DNA of 64,000 nt from Chryseobacterium indologenes (GCA_001013295.1 LAZY01000033.1:151503-215502), one strand, 5' to 3'; counted from the stretch's first letter, positions 37,601-46,044 are shown. Numbers and translations are program-made. Notes: generated by a model from the letters alone, not told the origin.

Positions 37601-39009
37601 GATTTTTACCCATGGCTATTTCCACAGGGGCAGGGGCGGAAGTGCAGAAACCTCTGGCAACAGTAGTGATTGGAGGCCTTGTAACGGCTACATTCCTTAC
37701 GCTATTCGTTCTGCCGATGCTTTATATTATTTTTAATACAAAGATTTTGAAAAGAAAAAATAACAAACCGGGTACATTTACCATTGTTCTTATTTTAGGC
37801 TTGATGATGCTGGGACAAACCTTTAAAGCACAGACCAGACCCATATCTGTTGACCAGGCAGTAGAAATGGCGATGAACAATAATTTAACCTTACAATCGA
37901 AAGATTTAAGCATTAAATCCGCTGAAGCATTACGGCCAACATCCAAAGAACTCCCCAAGCTAAGTGTTGAATCGCAGCTGGGGCAATACAACAGTCCGAA
38001 ATTTGACCAGTCGTTTGCCATTTCTCAAAGCATTCCTTTTCCAACTTTGTTTAAAGCGAGAAAGGAGCTGATCAATGAAAACATTAAGAGCAGGCAGATA
38101 GACAAAGAGATCACAGCCAATGAACTGGTGAAACAGGTTCGTACCTACTATTATCAGATTGAATACCTTCAGTACAACAAAGCTAAGCTGACGAGTCTGG
38201 ATGGCTTTTATGAGGAATTTATCAGAATTGCCACCGTAAGATTTAAAGCAGGAGATATTAAAAAGATCGAGATCAGTACAGCAGAGACCCAGAAAGGAGA
38301 AATCGATCTGTTGCTGAGACAGAATGAAGTCTTTCTGAACAATGCTTACAAGAATTTAAAAACATTACTGAACACTTCGGAAGATCTTGAAGTACCTTTC
38401 AATAAAGACTATGAGCCTTTAAAAGCAGAAAATGTACTGGATAGTTCCACGGTAGCGAATAATCCCACGGTAAGAGCTTTTTACCAGGAAATGGAAATTG
38501 CTGAGAAGAATAAAAAGGTTGAAAAATCCATGGGGTTACCTGATTTTAATTTAGGATATACCAATCAGTCGCTGATCGGTTTCCATACCATCAACGGGCA
38601 GGAAAATTATTATAATTCCGGGAAGCGTTTTCAGTCTGCAACCGTAGGAGTGGCTATTCCACTTACATTTGGTGCTACAAAAGCAAGAATCCAAGCACTG
38701 GAATACGAGAAACAGGTGGCAGAAACCAACGCAAAGATGTTACAGAAGCAGCTTACCGCACAGTTGGAGAATGCATTCAGTCAGTATCAGCAGGATATAC
38801 AGCAGTATGATTACTATATCACTCAGGCGCTGCCCAATGCTGAAAAGATTGTAAAAGCGGCTCAGTTAGGATATAAAACAGGGGAAATCTCCTATGTAGA
38901 GTATCTATTTGCGCTGCAGACTGCTACCAATATTCAGTTAAAATATCTGGAATCAATCCAGCAGGTCAACCAATCTGTGGTCACCATTAATTCAATCCTT
39001 AATAAATAA
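34648..39009 (+). CDS. CzcA-type heavy-metal RND pump fused to a CzcC-type outer membrane channel
   Basis: 1453 residues; start GTG. Residues 1-1035 form a complete heavy-metal RND transporter: an N-terminal span, then the fourth-span motif D401-FGLIVDGAV typical of the HME Zn/Co/Cd group rather than the Cu/Ag CusA type, and late spans to about 1030. Residues 1044-1061 (TFTIVLILGLMMLGQTFKA then Q) look like an internal signal peptide with the A-Q cleavage site common in this phylum. Residues 1062-1453 are a TolC/CzcC outer-membrane factor beginning ISVDQAVEMAMNNNLTLQ. The ORF is continuous with no stop. Similar fusions exist in Bacteroidota. It exports divalent metals together with the adaptor encoded next. 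Confidence 0.93.
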   Translation: MLDKIIKFSIKNKVIVGLMTLVWIIWGVWSATRLPIDAVPDITNNQVQIITVCPTLAGQEVEQLVTFPIEQSIANVPDIQETRSISRFGLSVITVVFKEDVNVYFARQLISEQLKNAVEEIPKGVGTPELAPVSTGLGEVYQYILHPKKGSEKKYNAKELRTMQDWIVRRQLNGTPGVAEINSFGGELKQYEVAIDPNRLKAMGISISDLFTALEKNNQNTGGAYIDKKPNAYFIRGIGLVSSLEDIKNIAVKNETGSVPIFVKDVAEVRLGSAVRYGALTYDGKVDAVGGVVMMLKGANSNEVVNNIKAKIPTIQKSLPDDVVIEPFLDRTDLVDRAISTVEKNLIEGALIVIFVLVIFLGNLRAGLIVASAIPLSLLFALGMMNVFGVSANLMSLGAIDFGLIVDGAVIIVEATLHHLGVRKSTRAMTQSEMDEEVFLSASKIRSSAAFGEIIILIVYIPILTLAGVEGKMFTPMAKTVGFAILGALILSLTYIPMMSALFLSKKISHKETFSDKMMNRLQKVYQPLLEKAIKIKYVIVSATAVVFLISAFIFKNMGGEFIPQLQEGDFAFHCILPQGSSLSQSIETSMQASRIIKQFDEVKMVVGKTGSAEVPTDPMPPEATDMIVVLKPQREWKAKKSYNELADEISEKLETIPGVFFEKNQPIQMRFNELMTGIRQDVAVKIFGENLDSLAVYADKVGKIIQTVDGATAPQIERVSGLPQINVQYDRTRIANYGLNIEDVNNAVSTAFAGKAAGQVFENERRFDLVVRLDSLHRTDISDVNNLMITSASGAQIPLSQVANISYKLGPAQISREQGKRRIVIGFNVKDRDVESVVKDIQTKLDKVKLPSGYYFTYGGQFENLQEASKRLMIAVPVSLLLIFMLLYFTFRSFKQAGLIFTAIPMSAIGGVFALLIRDMPFSISAGIGFIALFGVAVLNGIVLIGTFNQLEKEGETDILKRVFEGTKTRLRPVLMTATVASLGFLPMAISTGAGAEVQKPLATVVIGGLVTATFLTLFVLPMLYIIFNTKILKRKNNKPGTFTIVLILGLMMLGQTFKAQTRPISVDQAVEMAMNNNLTLQSKDLSIKSAEALRPTSKELPKLSVESQLGQYNSPKFDQSFAISQSIPFPTLFKARKELINENIKSRQIDKEITANELVKQVRTYYYQIEYLQYNKAKLTSLDGFYEEFIRIATVRFKAGDIKKIEISTAETQKGEIDLLLRQNEVFLNNAYKNLKTLLNTSEDLEVPFNKDYEPLKAENVLDSSTVANNPTVRAFYQEMEIAEKNKKVEKSMGLPDFNLGYTNQSLIGFHTINGQENYYNSGKRFQSATVGVAIPLTFGATKARIQALEYEKQVAETNAKMLQKQLTAQLENAFSQYQQDIQQYDYYITQALPNAEKIVKAAQLGYKTGEISYVEYLFALQTATNIQLKYLESIQQVNQSVVTINSILNK

Positions 39010-39100
39010 TATGAGATCATTGTCAAAGAACCCCACCGGAAAACAATTGCTGACGGAATCAACAGCTGCACAGGATCTTATAAAAAATAAATCTTCAAAT

Positions 39101-40330
39101 ATGAAACTCAAATATAATATCATACCCCTTATACTGATTTCCCTGCTGATCATTGGCTGCGGAAAAAAAGAGGCTTCAGCAGAAAAAGCTCCGGAAAAGA
39201 CAGAACAAAAAGAGCAGGCTCATGAAGAAGCTCCGGAAACTATTGCTTCACTGACGGAAGAACAGATGAAGTCGGTAGGAGTAGCTTTGGGTACGGTAGA
39301 GATGAAAGAACTGACATCCACAATCAAAGCCAATGGCCTGCTGAGTGTTCCCAACAGCAATAAAGCAACGATCACTTCTCTGTATGGAGGAATAATCAAA
39401 ACAATCAATATCCAGGTTGGAAGCATTGTAAAAAAAGGACAGGTTATTGCTACGATCGCCAATCCGGAATACATCCAGCTTCAGGAAGATTATCTGACGA
39501 CCAACAGCAGGATTACCTATGCCGAACAGGAGTACAGAAGGCAGAGAGAACTTTTTGATAATGATGCAGGAGCCAAGAAAAACCTTCAGAGTGCCGATGC
39601 AGAGCTGAAAACATTAAGAACAAAAAGAGCTTCCCTGTTGAAACAGCTTCAGATGATGGGGATAAGTCCTGGAAAAGTCAATAACGGAAATATGAAATCA
39701 GGGTTGGTGATCACTGCCCCGATCAGTGGGACAATCAGCGGAATTACGGCACAGATAGGAAGCTATGTAGATATTTCTTCACCGGTTGCCACAGTAATCG
39801 ATAACGGTTCTATTCACCTGGATCTCCAGGTTTTTGAAAAGGATCTTCCTAAAATGAGAGTAGGGCAGATCGTACATTTTAAACTGACAAATAACCCGGA
39901 AACAGAATACGACGCAAAAATTTACAGCATAGGCTCTTCTTTTGAAAATGAAAGCAAAACTATTTCTATGCACTGCGAAGTAATCGGAAATAAGACAGGC
40001 CTGATCGACGGAATGAATATCACCGGGATTGTAAGTCTTGATAAAAGTACCACCCCTGCAGTACCTACAGAAGCTATTGTAGAAGCAGACGGTAAATATT
40101 ATGTCTTTATACAGACCGATAAAAAAATAGAGGAGGAGCACGATGAAAAAGGAAAGCCACATCCTAAAACGCTGAACTTTGAAAAAATTGAGGTGGTAAA
40201 GGGAACTTCGGATATGGGCTACACGGCAATTACCCCTGTGGGGAACATTCCGGATAATGCTAAAATTGTAGTAAAAGGAGCCTTCTTCGTCAATGCAAAA
40301 CTGGTGAATTCAGGAGAACATGAACATTGA
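39101..40330 (+). CDS. RND efflux periplasmic adaptor (CzcB/CusB-like) lipoprotein
   Basis: About 409 residues from the ATG at 39101, which gives a lipoprotein signal (IIPLILISLLIIGC). An in-frame ATG at 39011, 2 bases after the pump gene, would add 30 residues that do not look like a signal. The charged segment APEKTEQKEQAHEEAPE follows the cysteine. Lipoyl/barrel-sandwich halves (GGIIKTINIQVGSIVKKGQVIATI and the later SGTISGITAQIGSYVDISSPV) flank a helical hairpin, then a beta-barrel domain. It bridges the RND pump and the outer-membrane channel. It ends with a His-containing GEHEH. Confidence 0.9.
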   Translation: MKLKYNIIPLILISLLIIGCGKKEASAEKAPEKTEQKEQAHEEAPETIASLTEEQMKSVGVALGTVEMKELTSTIKANGLLSVPNSNKATITSLYGGIIKTINIQVGSIVKKGQVIATIANPEYIQLQEDYLTTNSRITYAEQEYRRQRELFDNDAGAKKNLQSADAELKTLRTKRASLLKQLQMMGISPGKVNNGNMKSGLVITAPISGTISGITAQIGSYVDISSPVATVIDNGSIHLDLQVFEKDLPKMRVGQIVHFKLTNNPETEYDAKIYSIGSSFENESKTISMHCEVIGNKTGLIDGMNITGIVSLDKSTTPAVPTEAIVEADGKYYVFIQTDKKIEEEHDEKGKPHPKTLNFEKIEVVKGTSDMGYTAITPVGNIPDNAKIVVKGAFFVNAKLVNSGEHEH

Positions 40331-40439
40331 TTAAGGTAGTCGGAATCAGTAAAATATGGATTTTTATCCTTATATTAGAACTGTTGAACCGACTGAGGGA
40401 ATTAGAGATCATCTTATAACATTTAATACATGAGCTATT

Positions 40440-41321
40440 ATGCTATTAAACAAAAAAATATCAGTCTGGTATTTCATCCGTGAAATAAAATCCCAAATTC
40501 TGTTTATCGGAATATTTGCAGTGGCTATAGGTCTTTTAGACATGTTGCCGTGGTTTCGGAAGATCTCGCTGCCATTGAATATTCCTGCCTTGCTGGGAAC
40601 AGCCGTATCATTGCTTTTGGCTTTCCGGACCTCTCAATCCTACGAAAGATGGTGGGAGGCAAGAACCGTATGGGGGGCTATTGTTAATGATTCCCGGACT
40701 TTTGTGAGACTGATTATTCAGTTTATGCCTGAAGAAGATCATAAAACGGTAAAAGATTTTGCTGAAAGACATATCGTCTGGACCTATGCCCTTGGCGAAT
40801 CGCTGAGAAAACTGCCCTTTTCTGAAAAGGTTCAGCAATACCTGGAGCAACATCAGATCAAGGCTGTGAATATTCCGAATGCGCTTCTGGATGCCCATTC
40901 CAAACAGTTGAAGGAGATTGCGGGTGCAAAAGATCTCACCGATTTCCAGCAAATGCAGCTGAATGACATCCTTACAAGGCTCTGCGATAGTATGGGAAAA
41001 TGTGAAAGGCTGAAGAATACGGTTTTTCCAAGATCTTACAGTGTGTTAGTACACATTTTGATCTATGTATTTGCCGCTATACTTCCGTTTGGACTGGATG
41101 ATTCTCAGCTGGCTGTAGAAATGATGGTCACTTTCCTGATTCCGATTGTATTTATCAGCATAGAAAAAACATCAATCCTTATGCAGGATCCATTTGAAAA
41201 TCGTCCGGTAGATACTCCAATGACTTCTCTGGCACAGACCATTGAAATCAATATCTTGCAGATGACCGGTGAGCAGAATGTTCCTTTAAAAAAAGAAAAT
41301 ACATCTTATTATGAAATGTAA
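40440..41321 (+). CDS. Bestrophin family ion channel
   Basis: 293 residues. It begins LLNKKISVWYFIREIKSQILFI and continues LLAFRTSQSYERWWEARTVWG, the bestrophin signature; a later GLDDSQL and DPFENRPVDTPM match the family's conserved C-terminal segment. It is a membrane channel of the bacterial bestrophin (KpBest-like, formerly UPF0187) group. Bacterial members conduct cations or anions; the ion here is unknown. Located between efflux-adaptor and CDF genes, it may help with ion balance during metal stress. Confidence 0.9.
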   Translation: MLLNKKISVWYFIREIKSQILFIGIFAVAIGLLDMLPWFRKISLPLNIPALLGTAVSLLLAFRTSQSYERWWEARTVWGAIVNDSRTFVRLIIQFMPEEDHKTVKDFAERHIVWTYALGESLRKLPFSEKVQQYLEQHQIKAVNIPNALLDAHSKQLKEIAGAKDLTDFQQMQLNDILTRLCDSMGKCERLKNTVFPRSYSVLVHILIYVFAAILPFGLDDSQLAVEMMVTFLIPIVFISIEKTSILMQDPFENRPVDTPMTSLAQTIEINILQMTGEQNVPLKKENTSYYEM

Positions 41322-41339
41322 TTAAACCCTACATACCAT

Positions 41340-42242
41340 ATGGAAAATACACCAACACAAATACAAACTCCCTCTGCGGCCAGCAGACATAAAAAGAACC
41401 TTCTGATTGTACTTTGTCTCAGCGGCACGTACCTCATCGCTGAGGTCATAGGAGGAATTGTGACCAATAGTCTGGCGTTACTGGCAGATGCAGCGCATAT
41501 GCTTACAGATGTTGTAGGATTATTGCTGGCATTCATTGCCATTAAAATAGGAGAGCGGAAAGCAGATCCTTCCAGAACATATGGCTATTACCGTACTGAA
41601 ATATTAGCGGCAGTCATCAATGCTGTGGTATTATTAGGAATTTCGATATACGTTTTATTTGAAGCCTATCAGCGATTTCAGAATCCACCGGAAGTACAGA
41701 GCAAATCGATGCTGATTGTTGCAGGGATCGGATTACTTGTAAACATTGCAGGAATGATGATCCTGAGAAAAGATTCAGAAGGCAGTTTGAATATGAAAGG
41801 AGCTTATTTCGAAGTACTTTCAGATATGCTTACCTCGGTGGGAGTTATGATTGCCGGAGTTATTATGCTGACAACAGGCTGGTATTATGCCGATCCGTTG
41901 ATTTCGGCGGCTATCGGACTGTTGATCTTTCCAAGAACCTGGAGGCTGTTAAAAGAAGCCATTAATGTATTACTGGAAGGTACTCCCAAAGATGTTGATA
42001 TTCATGGGCTGCGTCAGTCACTAGAGAAGATTCCGGGAGTAAAGAATATTCATGATTTACATGTATGGTCTCTTACCTCAAGTGTAAATGCCATGAGCGC
42101 CCATGTAGTGAAAGATACCGGAGTTCAACAGAATCAGCTGCTGAAGACGCTGACGGAAACTACTGTTAATAATTTTAAAATCAGTCACACAACTTTTCAG
42201 ATAGAAGAAGAGGGCTACGAAGAAAATGAAGTCCATCTGTAA
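41340..42242 (+). CDS. czcD: Cation diffusion facilitator (CzcD/ZitB-like)
   Basis: 300 residues with six membrane spans. The metal site in span 2 shows LLADAAHMLTDVVGL (His and Asp ligands) and span 5 shows SDMLTSVGVMIAGV. A cytoplasmic C-terminal domain contains IHDLHVWSLTSSVNAMSAHV. It exchanges Zn(II), Cd(II) or Co(II) for protons to move metal out of the cytoplasm. It is 18 bases after the bestrophin gene and 19 before the regulator, so the three genes are likely one transcript. Confidence 0.93.
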   Translation: MENTPTQIQTPSAASRHKKNLLIVLCLSGTYLIAEVIGGIVTNSLALLADAAHMLTDVVGLLLAFIAIKIGERKADPSRTYGYYRTEILAAVINAVVLLGISIYVLFEAYQRFQNPPEVQSKSMLIVAGIGLLVNIAGMMILRKDSEGSLNMKGAYFEVLSDMLTSVGVMIAGVIMLTTGWYYADPLISAAIGLLIFPRTWRLLKEAINVLLEGTPKDVDIHGLRQSLEKIPGVKNIHDLHVWSLTSSVNAMSAHVVKDTGVQQNQLLKTLTETTVNNFKISHTTFQIEEEGYEENEVHL

Positions 42243-42261
42243 AATTTAATTTGTTGAAAAA

Positions 42262-42681
42262 ATGAAAAAAGACATAGAAAACAAACTCATTGATAAAAAT
42301 ACCAAACCTACCAGTATGAGGATTCTGGTATATGATTTTTTAAGTTCCCAGGATGCAGCGCTGTCTCTTTCGGAAATAGAAAATCACTTTGACAATGCAG
42401 ACCGGATTACCATTTACAGAACCTTAAAAACCTTTGAAGAAAAAGGTATCGTGCACAGTATACAGGAAAATACCACTACAAAATATAAGCTATGCGAGGA
42501 TGATTGTGATGAAAAAACACATAAAGACTGGCACCTGCATTTCTATTGTAAAATATGCAAGCAAACCACCTGCAAAGAAGATATTTCTTTCCCTGAAAAT
42601 ATACAGACCAATTTCAGGATCGATGAAATAAGACTTTTTGCCAAAGGAATCTGTGAAAACTGCCTTGAAAGTTTGCAATAG
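42262..42681 (+). CDS. Fur-family metalloregulator (Zur-like)
   Basis: 139 residues. The N-terminal winged helix has PTSMRILVYDFLSSQDAALSLSEIE and the recognition region ADRITIYRTLKTFEEKGIV. The C-terminal dimerisation domain has a structural zinc site made of two CxxC pairs (CKIC and CENC) plus HLHFYC. It probably represses the metal-efflux genes in the absence of metal. The last codons and stop overlap the palindrome that precedes the P-type ATPase promoter. Whether it responds to Zn, Cd or another metal is not visible in the sequence. Confidence 0.88.
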   Translation: MKKDIENKLIDKNTKPTSMRILVYDFLSSQDAALSLSEIENHFDNADRITIYRTLKTFEEKGIVHSIQENTTTKYKLCEDDCDEKTHKDWHLHFYCKICKQTTCKEDISFPENIQTNFRIDEIRLFAKGICENCLESLQ

Positions 42682-42709
42682 CATTGCATCAGTCTCAACC
42701 CTAAATTTG
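42674..42709 (+). promoter_or_regulatory. Palindromic operator and -7 box upstream of the P-type ATPase gene
   Basis: TGCAATAGCATTGCA (42674-42688) overlaps the TAG stop of the Fur-family gene. Thirteen bases later is TAAATTTG (42702-42709, TAnnTTTG), 16 bases before the ATPase ATG. The sequence and spacing match the site at 34557, so both are probably bound by the same regulator. Confidence 0.65.
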
Positions 42710-42725
42710 TATAAAAATATCAGTT

Positions 42726-44708
42726 ATGGAAAAATGCTGTAGTACAACCCCGGAAAAACCGGATACAAAAGGACACCAACATAATCATTCAGAAGGAGAC
42801 GGACATGACCACGACGGGCATGATCATTCCCATGATACGGGCGATCAGACGATCTTCCAGATGTTTCTCCCGGCCATTATATCCTTTGTCATTCTTTTAT
42901 TGGGAATCGCTTTTGATAATTATATAAAACCGGCATGGTTTGCGGGCTGGGTACGATTGGTATGGTTCCTGGCAGCATATATTCCCGTAGGATTCCCCGT
43001 ATTGAAGGATGCTTTTAAAAGTATCATCAAAGGAGATGTCTTTTCAGAGTTTTTTCTGATGAGTATTGCAACCATTGGAGCATTTGCCATCGGAGAATAT
43101 CCTGAAGGAGTAGCGGTAATGCTTTTCTATGCGGTAGGTGAGGTATTTCAGTCTATGGCAGTGACCAGAGCAAAAGGAAATATCAAGACATTGCTTGACC
43201 AGCGCCCTGATGAGGTAACGGTCATGGAAAATAATCAGCCTAAAACCATCAAAGCTAAAGAAGCAAAAGTAGGCGATGTTATTCAGCTGAAACCCGGTGA
43301 GAAATTAGCGTTGGATGGTGAATTGCTTTCAGATTCAGCATCATTCAACACCGCTGCTTTAACTGGGGAAAGTAAGCCGGATACTAAAAATAAAGGGGAA
43401 GTTGTACTGGCCGGAATGATCAATATGAACAGTATTGCTCTCGTAAAGATAACTACGGCTTATGAAGACAGTAAGCTGAGCAAAATATTAGAACTGGTTC
43501 AGAATGCGACGGCTCAGAAAGCCCCTACAGAACTGTTCATCAGAAAATTTGCCAAAGTATATACCCCGATCGTTGTATTTCTGGCAATCGCCATCTGTTT
43601 ACTGCCTTATTTCTTTGTGAGCGATTATCAGTTCAGAGAATGGTTGTACAGAGCATTGATCTTCCTTGTGATCTCATGTCCTTGTGCTTTGGTAATTTCT
43701 ATCCCATTAGGATACTTTGGGGGAATAGGAGCCGCAAGCCGAAACGGAATTTTATTTAAAGGAAGTAACTTCTTGGACAGTATTGCAGAGATCCAGAATG
43801 TAGTTATGGATAAGACCGGAACCATGACGGAAGGCGTATTCAAAGTGCAGGAAGTAAGTATCAGCCCTGAATTTAATAAAAACGAAATCCTTCAGATGGT
43901 CAATGTTCTGGAAAGTAAAAGCACCCACCCGGTAGCTACGGCCATTCACAATTATGTAGGAGACATCAATTATTCTATCCCGTTGGAAAACGTAGAAGAA
44001 ATTGCCGGCCACGGATTGAAAGCTACAGTAAATGGAAAAGAGTTGCTGGTAGGAAACTTTAAACTGATGGATAAGTTTAATATCCGTTATGACATCAACC
44101 ACGCCAATATTGTATATACGGTGATTGCTGTCGCTTATGATAACAAGTTTGCAGGCTATATTACCATTGCAGACAGTATAAAAGAAGATGCCAAAGAAAC
44201 GGTAGACAATCTTCACAGAATGAATGTAAAGGCCACTATGCTGAGCGGAGACAAAGGAACCGTTGTGAAATATGTAGCAGATCAGTTGGGAATAGACAAT
44301 GCATTTGGAGATCTGTTACCTGAAGATAAAGTTAACAAAGTAAAAGAGATCAAAGCCAGAAACCAAACCGTCGCTTTTGTGGGGGATGGAGTAAATGATG
44401 CTCCGGTAGTTGCATTAAGTGACGTAGGAATTGCAATGGGAGGTTTAGGAAGTGATGCTACCATAGAAACAGCCGATGTTGTGATCCAGGATGATAAACC
44501 GAGTAAAATTCCAATGGCGATCAATATTGGAAAGCAGACGAAAAAAATTGTTTGGCAGAATATCATCTTAGCTTTTGCAGTGAAGGCGGTAGTTCTTGTT
44601 CTTGGAGCAGGCGGTTTGGCAACGATGTGGGAGGCTGTATTTGCCGATGTAGGAGTAGCATTGCTGGCTATTTTAAATGCGGTGAGAATACAGAGAATGA
44701 AGTTTTGA
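42726..44708 (+). CDS. Heavy-metal P-type ATPase (Zn/Cd/Pb type)
   Basis: 660 residues. The N-terminus has a CC pair and a His/Asp-rich stretch (HDHDGHDHSHD), with no ferredoxin-like HMA domain. Transmembrane metal motif C318-P-C320, phosphorylation site D362-KTGTMTEG, hinge GDGVNDAP, and the nucleotide-site dipeptide ESKSTHPVATAI (HP) follow. The His-rich tail and CPC motif fit the Zn(II)/Cd(II)/Pb(II) export class (ZntA/CadA). It pumps metal out of the cytoplasm. The operator and promoter directly upstream suggest metal-dependent control. Confidence 0.92.
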   Translation: MEKCCSTTPEKPDTKGHQHNHSEGDGHDHDGHDHSHDTGDQTIFQMFLPAIISFVILLLGIAFDNYIKPAWFAGWVRLVWFLAAYIPVGFPVLKDAFKSIIKGDVFSEFFLMSIATIGAFAIGEYPEGVAVMLFYAVGEVFQSMAVTRAKGNIKTLLDQRPDEVTVMENNQPKTIKAKEAKVGDVIQLKPGEKLALDGELLSDSASFNTAALTGESKPDTKNKGEVVLAGMINMNSIALVKITTAYEDSKLSKILELVQNATAQKAPTELFIRKFAKVYTPIVVFLAIAICLLPYFFVSDYQFREWLYRALIFLVISCPCALVISIPLGYFGGIGAASRNGILFKGSNFLDSIAEIQNVVMDKTGTMTEGVFKVQEVSISPEFNKNEILQMVNVLESKSTHPVATAIHNYVGDINYSIPLENVEEIAGHGLKATVNGKELLVGNFKLMDKFNIRYDINHANIVYTVIAVAYDNKFAGYITIADSIKEDAKETVDNLHRMNVKATMLSGDKGTVVKYVADQLGIDNAFGDLLPEDKVNKVKEIKARNQTVAFVGDGVNDAPVVALSDVGIAMGGLGSDATIETADVVIQDDKPSKIPMAINIGKQTKKIVWQNIILAFAVKAVVLVLGAGGLATMWEAVFADVGVALLAILNAVRIQRMKF

Positions 44709-44899
44709 GTGAAGGGGGCAGAAGCTGATGAGGCAAAGGAAGTGAAGAAGGCTGAGATGGCTTAGGAGGTGAAGATAGAAAATACGGTAAATAATAAACA
44801 CAACTAAATTATATTCAATGAAAGTTCTGCTGGTTTCAGTGGGGCTTTTATTTTTTTGGCAAAAGGGTAAAAGGGCGAAATGGCAAAAAAGAGGAAAGG

Positions 44900-45120
44900 C
44901 AAAAAGGTAAAGCGTGTCAAATTTATGAGATAACAACCGTAGAGGAAATATAAAGCAGTGTACAATTTTATCGGAGATAAAATCTTTGCGCCTTAAAAAC
45001 GTATAGTTGTAAAATTCCTTAGCGCCTTCGCGTATTCCAAAAAAGTGATCTGTGTAATCGTGAATATTTGTTTTTGGGCAAAAAGCAAAAAAGAGAAAAG
45101 GCGAAAATGTAAAATGGTAA
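44900..45120 (+). repeat. Direct repeat copy 1 (about 220 bp)
   Basis: A gene-free 973-base stretch (44709-45681) holds two diverged copies of one sequence. Shared landmarks include AATTTATGAGATAACAAC, AATATAAA, CTTCGCGTATTCCAAAAAA and GTGTAATCGTGAATATTTG. Open frames across it on the minus strand (44673-45188) are low-complexity and look spurious. Confidence 0.7.
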
Positions 45121-45144
45121 AAGGAAAACTTGTGAGTTTCAACA

Positions 45145-45180
45145 AAAAGCTCTGCAGACCGTACAATCAACAGAGCTTTT
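45145..45180. terminator. Hairpin between the two direct repeats
   Basis: 10-bp stem AAAAGCTCTG/CAGAGCTTTT with a 16-base loop; terminator-like in both directions. Confidence 0.5.
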
Positions 45181-45361
45181 ATTAACAAGATTAAACTTTT
45201 TATAAAGAACTAAATTTTTCATTGGAATTGTCAGTCGAGATGAGTGACACTAAGTACATGATCAAATTTCGGAATAATACTTATTAGATAACAGGTACAG
45301 TTTTGTTTATTTTATGGGTAACAGTTTTTAATAAAAGGCGAAAAATCAAAATTGCGAAAAG

Positions 45362-45580
45362 GTAAAAGGGTAAGGCGTACCAAATTTATGAGATAACAAC
45401 TGTGTAGGAAATATAAAACGGTGTATAATTTTATCATAGATAAAATCCTAGCGCCTAAAAAACGTATAGTTTGTAAAAGTCCTTGCGTCTTCGCGTATTC
45501 CAAAAAAGCGGTCTGTGTAATCGTGAATATTTGTTTTTGGGGTAAAAGGGCAAAAAAGAGAAAAGGCAAAAAGGTAAAAG
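45362..45580 (+). repeat. Direct repeat copy 2 (about 220 bp)
   Basis: Second copy of the sequence at 44900-45120, about 460 bases downstream, in the same orientation. The copies differ by scattered substitutions and a few one-base indels. The minus-strand open frame 45312-45569 inside it is judged spurious. Confidence 0.7.
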
Positions 45581-45655
45581 GTCATGGCTGAAAAAATTAA
45601 CAAAAACGAGCAATGACATTCATCATAAATGAAGCATAAAACAATTTTGAAGTAG

Positions 45656-45663
45656 TATATTTG
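45656..45663 (+). promoter_or_regulatory. Candidate -7 box before the first small Cys-motif gene
   Basis: TATATTTG (TAnnTTTG) 18 bases before the TTG start at 45682. No matching -33 element. Confidence 0.45.
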
Positions 45664-45681
45664 TAGCAGAGAACTGAATCG

Positions 45682-46044
45682 TTGAAGTTATTAATTTCCA
45701 TATTCATCATTTTTACTGTTGCAATACGTCCTGTTTTGCCATTGGTCAACTATGCGGTTAACTATGACTATATCGTAAAAAATCTTTGTGAGAAGAGAGA
45801 TATACCGCAGTCAACCTGTAAAGGAAAATGTTATGTGGAAAAAGAACTGGCCAAAACAGAGAAGCAGTCCAATAGCTCTCAAACTGTAAAGATTGCGGGA
45901 TTAGATGTTTTTCTTTCCCATGAGATCCTTTCCTTTTCACATCCTTTCGACTCTGATTCGCAGATTGATGTTCCGGATTCAGATTATATTAATTCTCATT
46001 CTTCAGAATATTTTTCACGGATATTTCATCCTCCTTTAATTTAA
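45682..46044 (+). CDS. Small membrane/secreted protein with CxGKCY motif, copy 1
   Basis: 120 residues from a TTG start. The hydrophobic N-terminus (LLISIFIIFTVAIRPVLPL) is followed by NYAVNYDYIVKNLCEKRDIP, then STCKGKCYVEKELAKTEKQ, and the protein ends SRIFHPPLI. It is a clear paralog of the gene at 48393: the shared pattern is PLVxYAVNYxYIV, LC, CxGKCYxxKELAKT, and a Pro-Pro end. I know similar small proteins near copper and respiration genes in Bacteroidota but no assigned function. The three cysteines could bind metal. Confidence 0.75.
   Translation: MKLLISIFIIFTVAIRPVLPLVNYAVNYDYIVKNLCEKRDIPQSTCKGKCYVEKELAKTEKQSNSSQTVKIAGLDVFLSHEILSFSHPFDSDSQIDVPDSDYINSHSSEYFSRIFHPPLI

Noticed and set aside
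39011..39100. ATG at 39011 as the start of the efflux adaptor
   Set aside because: The added 30 residues are polar and would bury the lipoprotein signal, which begins at the ATG at 39101.
44673..45569. Two minus-strand open frames across the 220-bp direct repeats
   Set aside because: Aromatic low-complexity translations over repeats; one also overlaps the end of the P-type ATPase gene.
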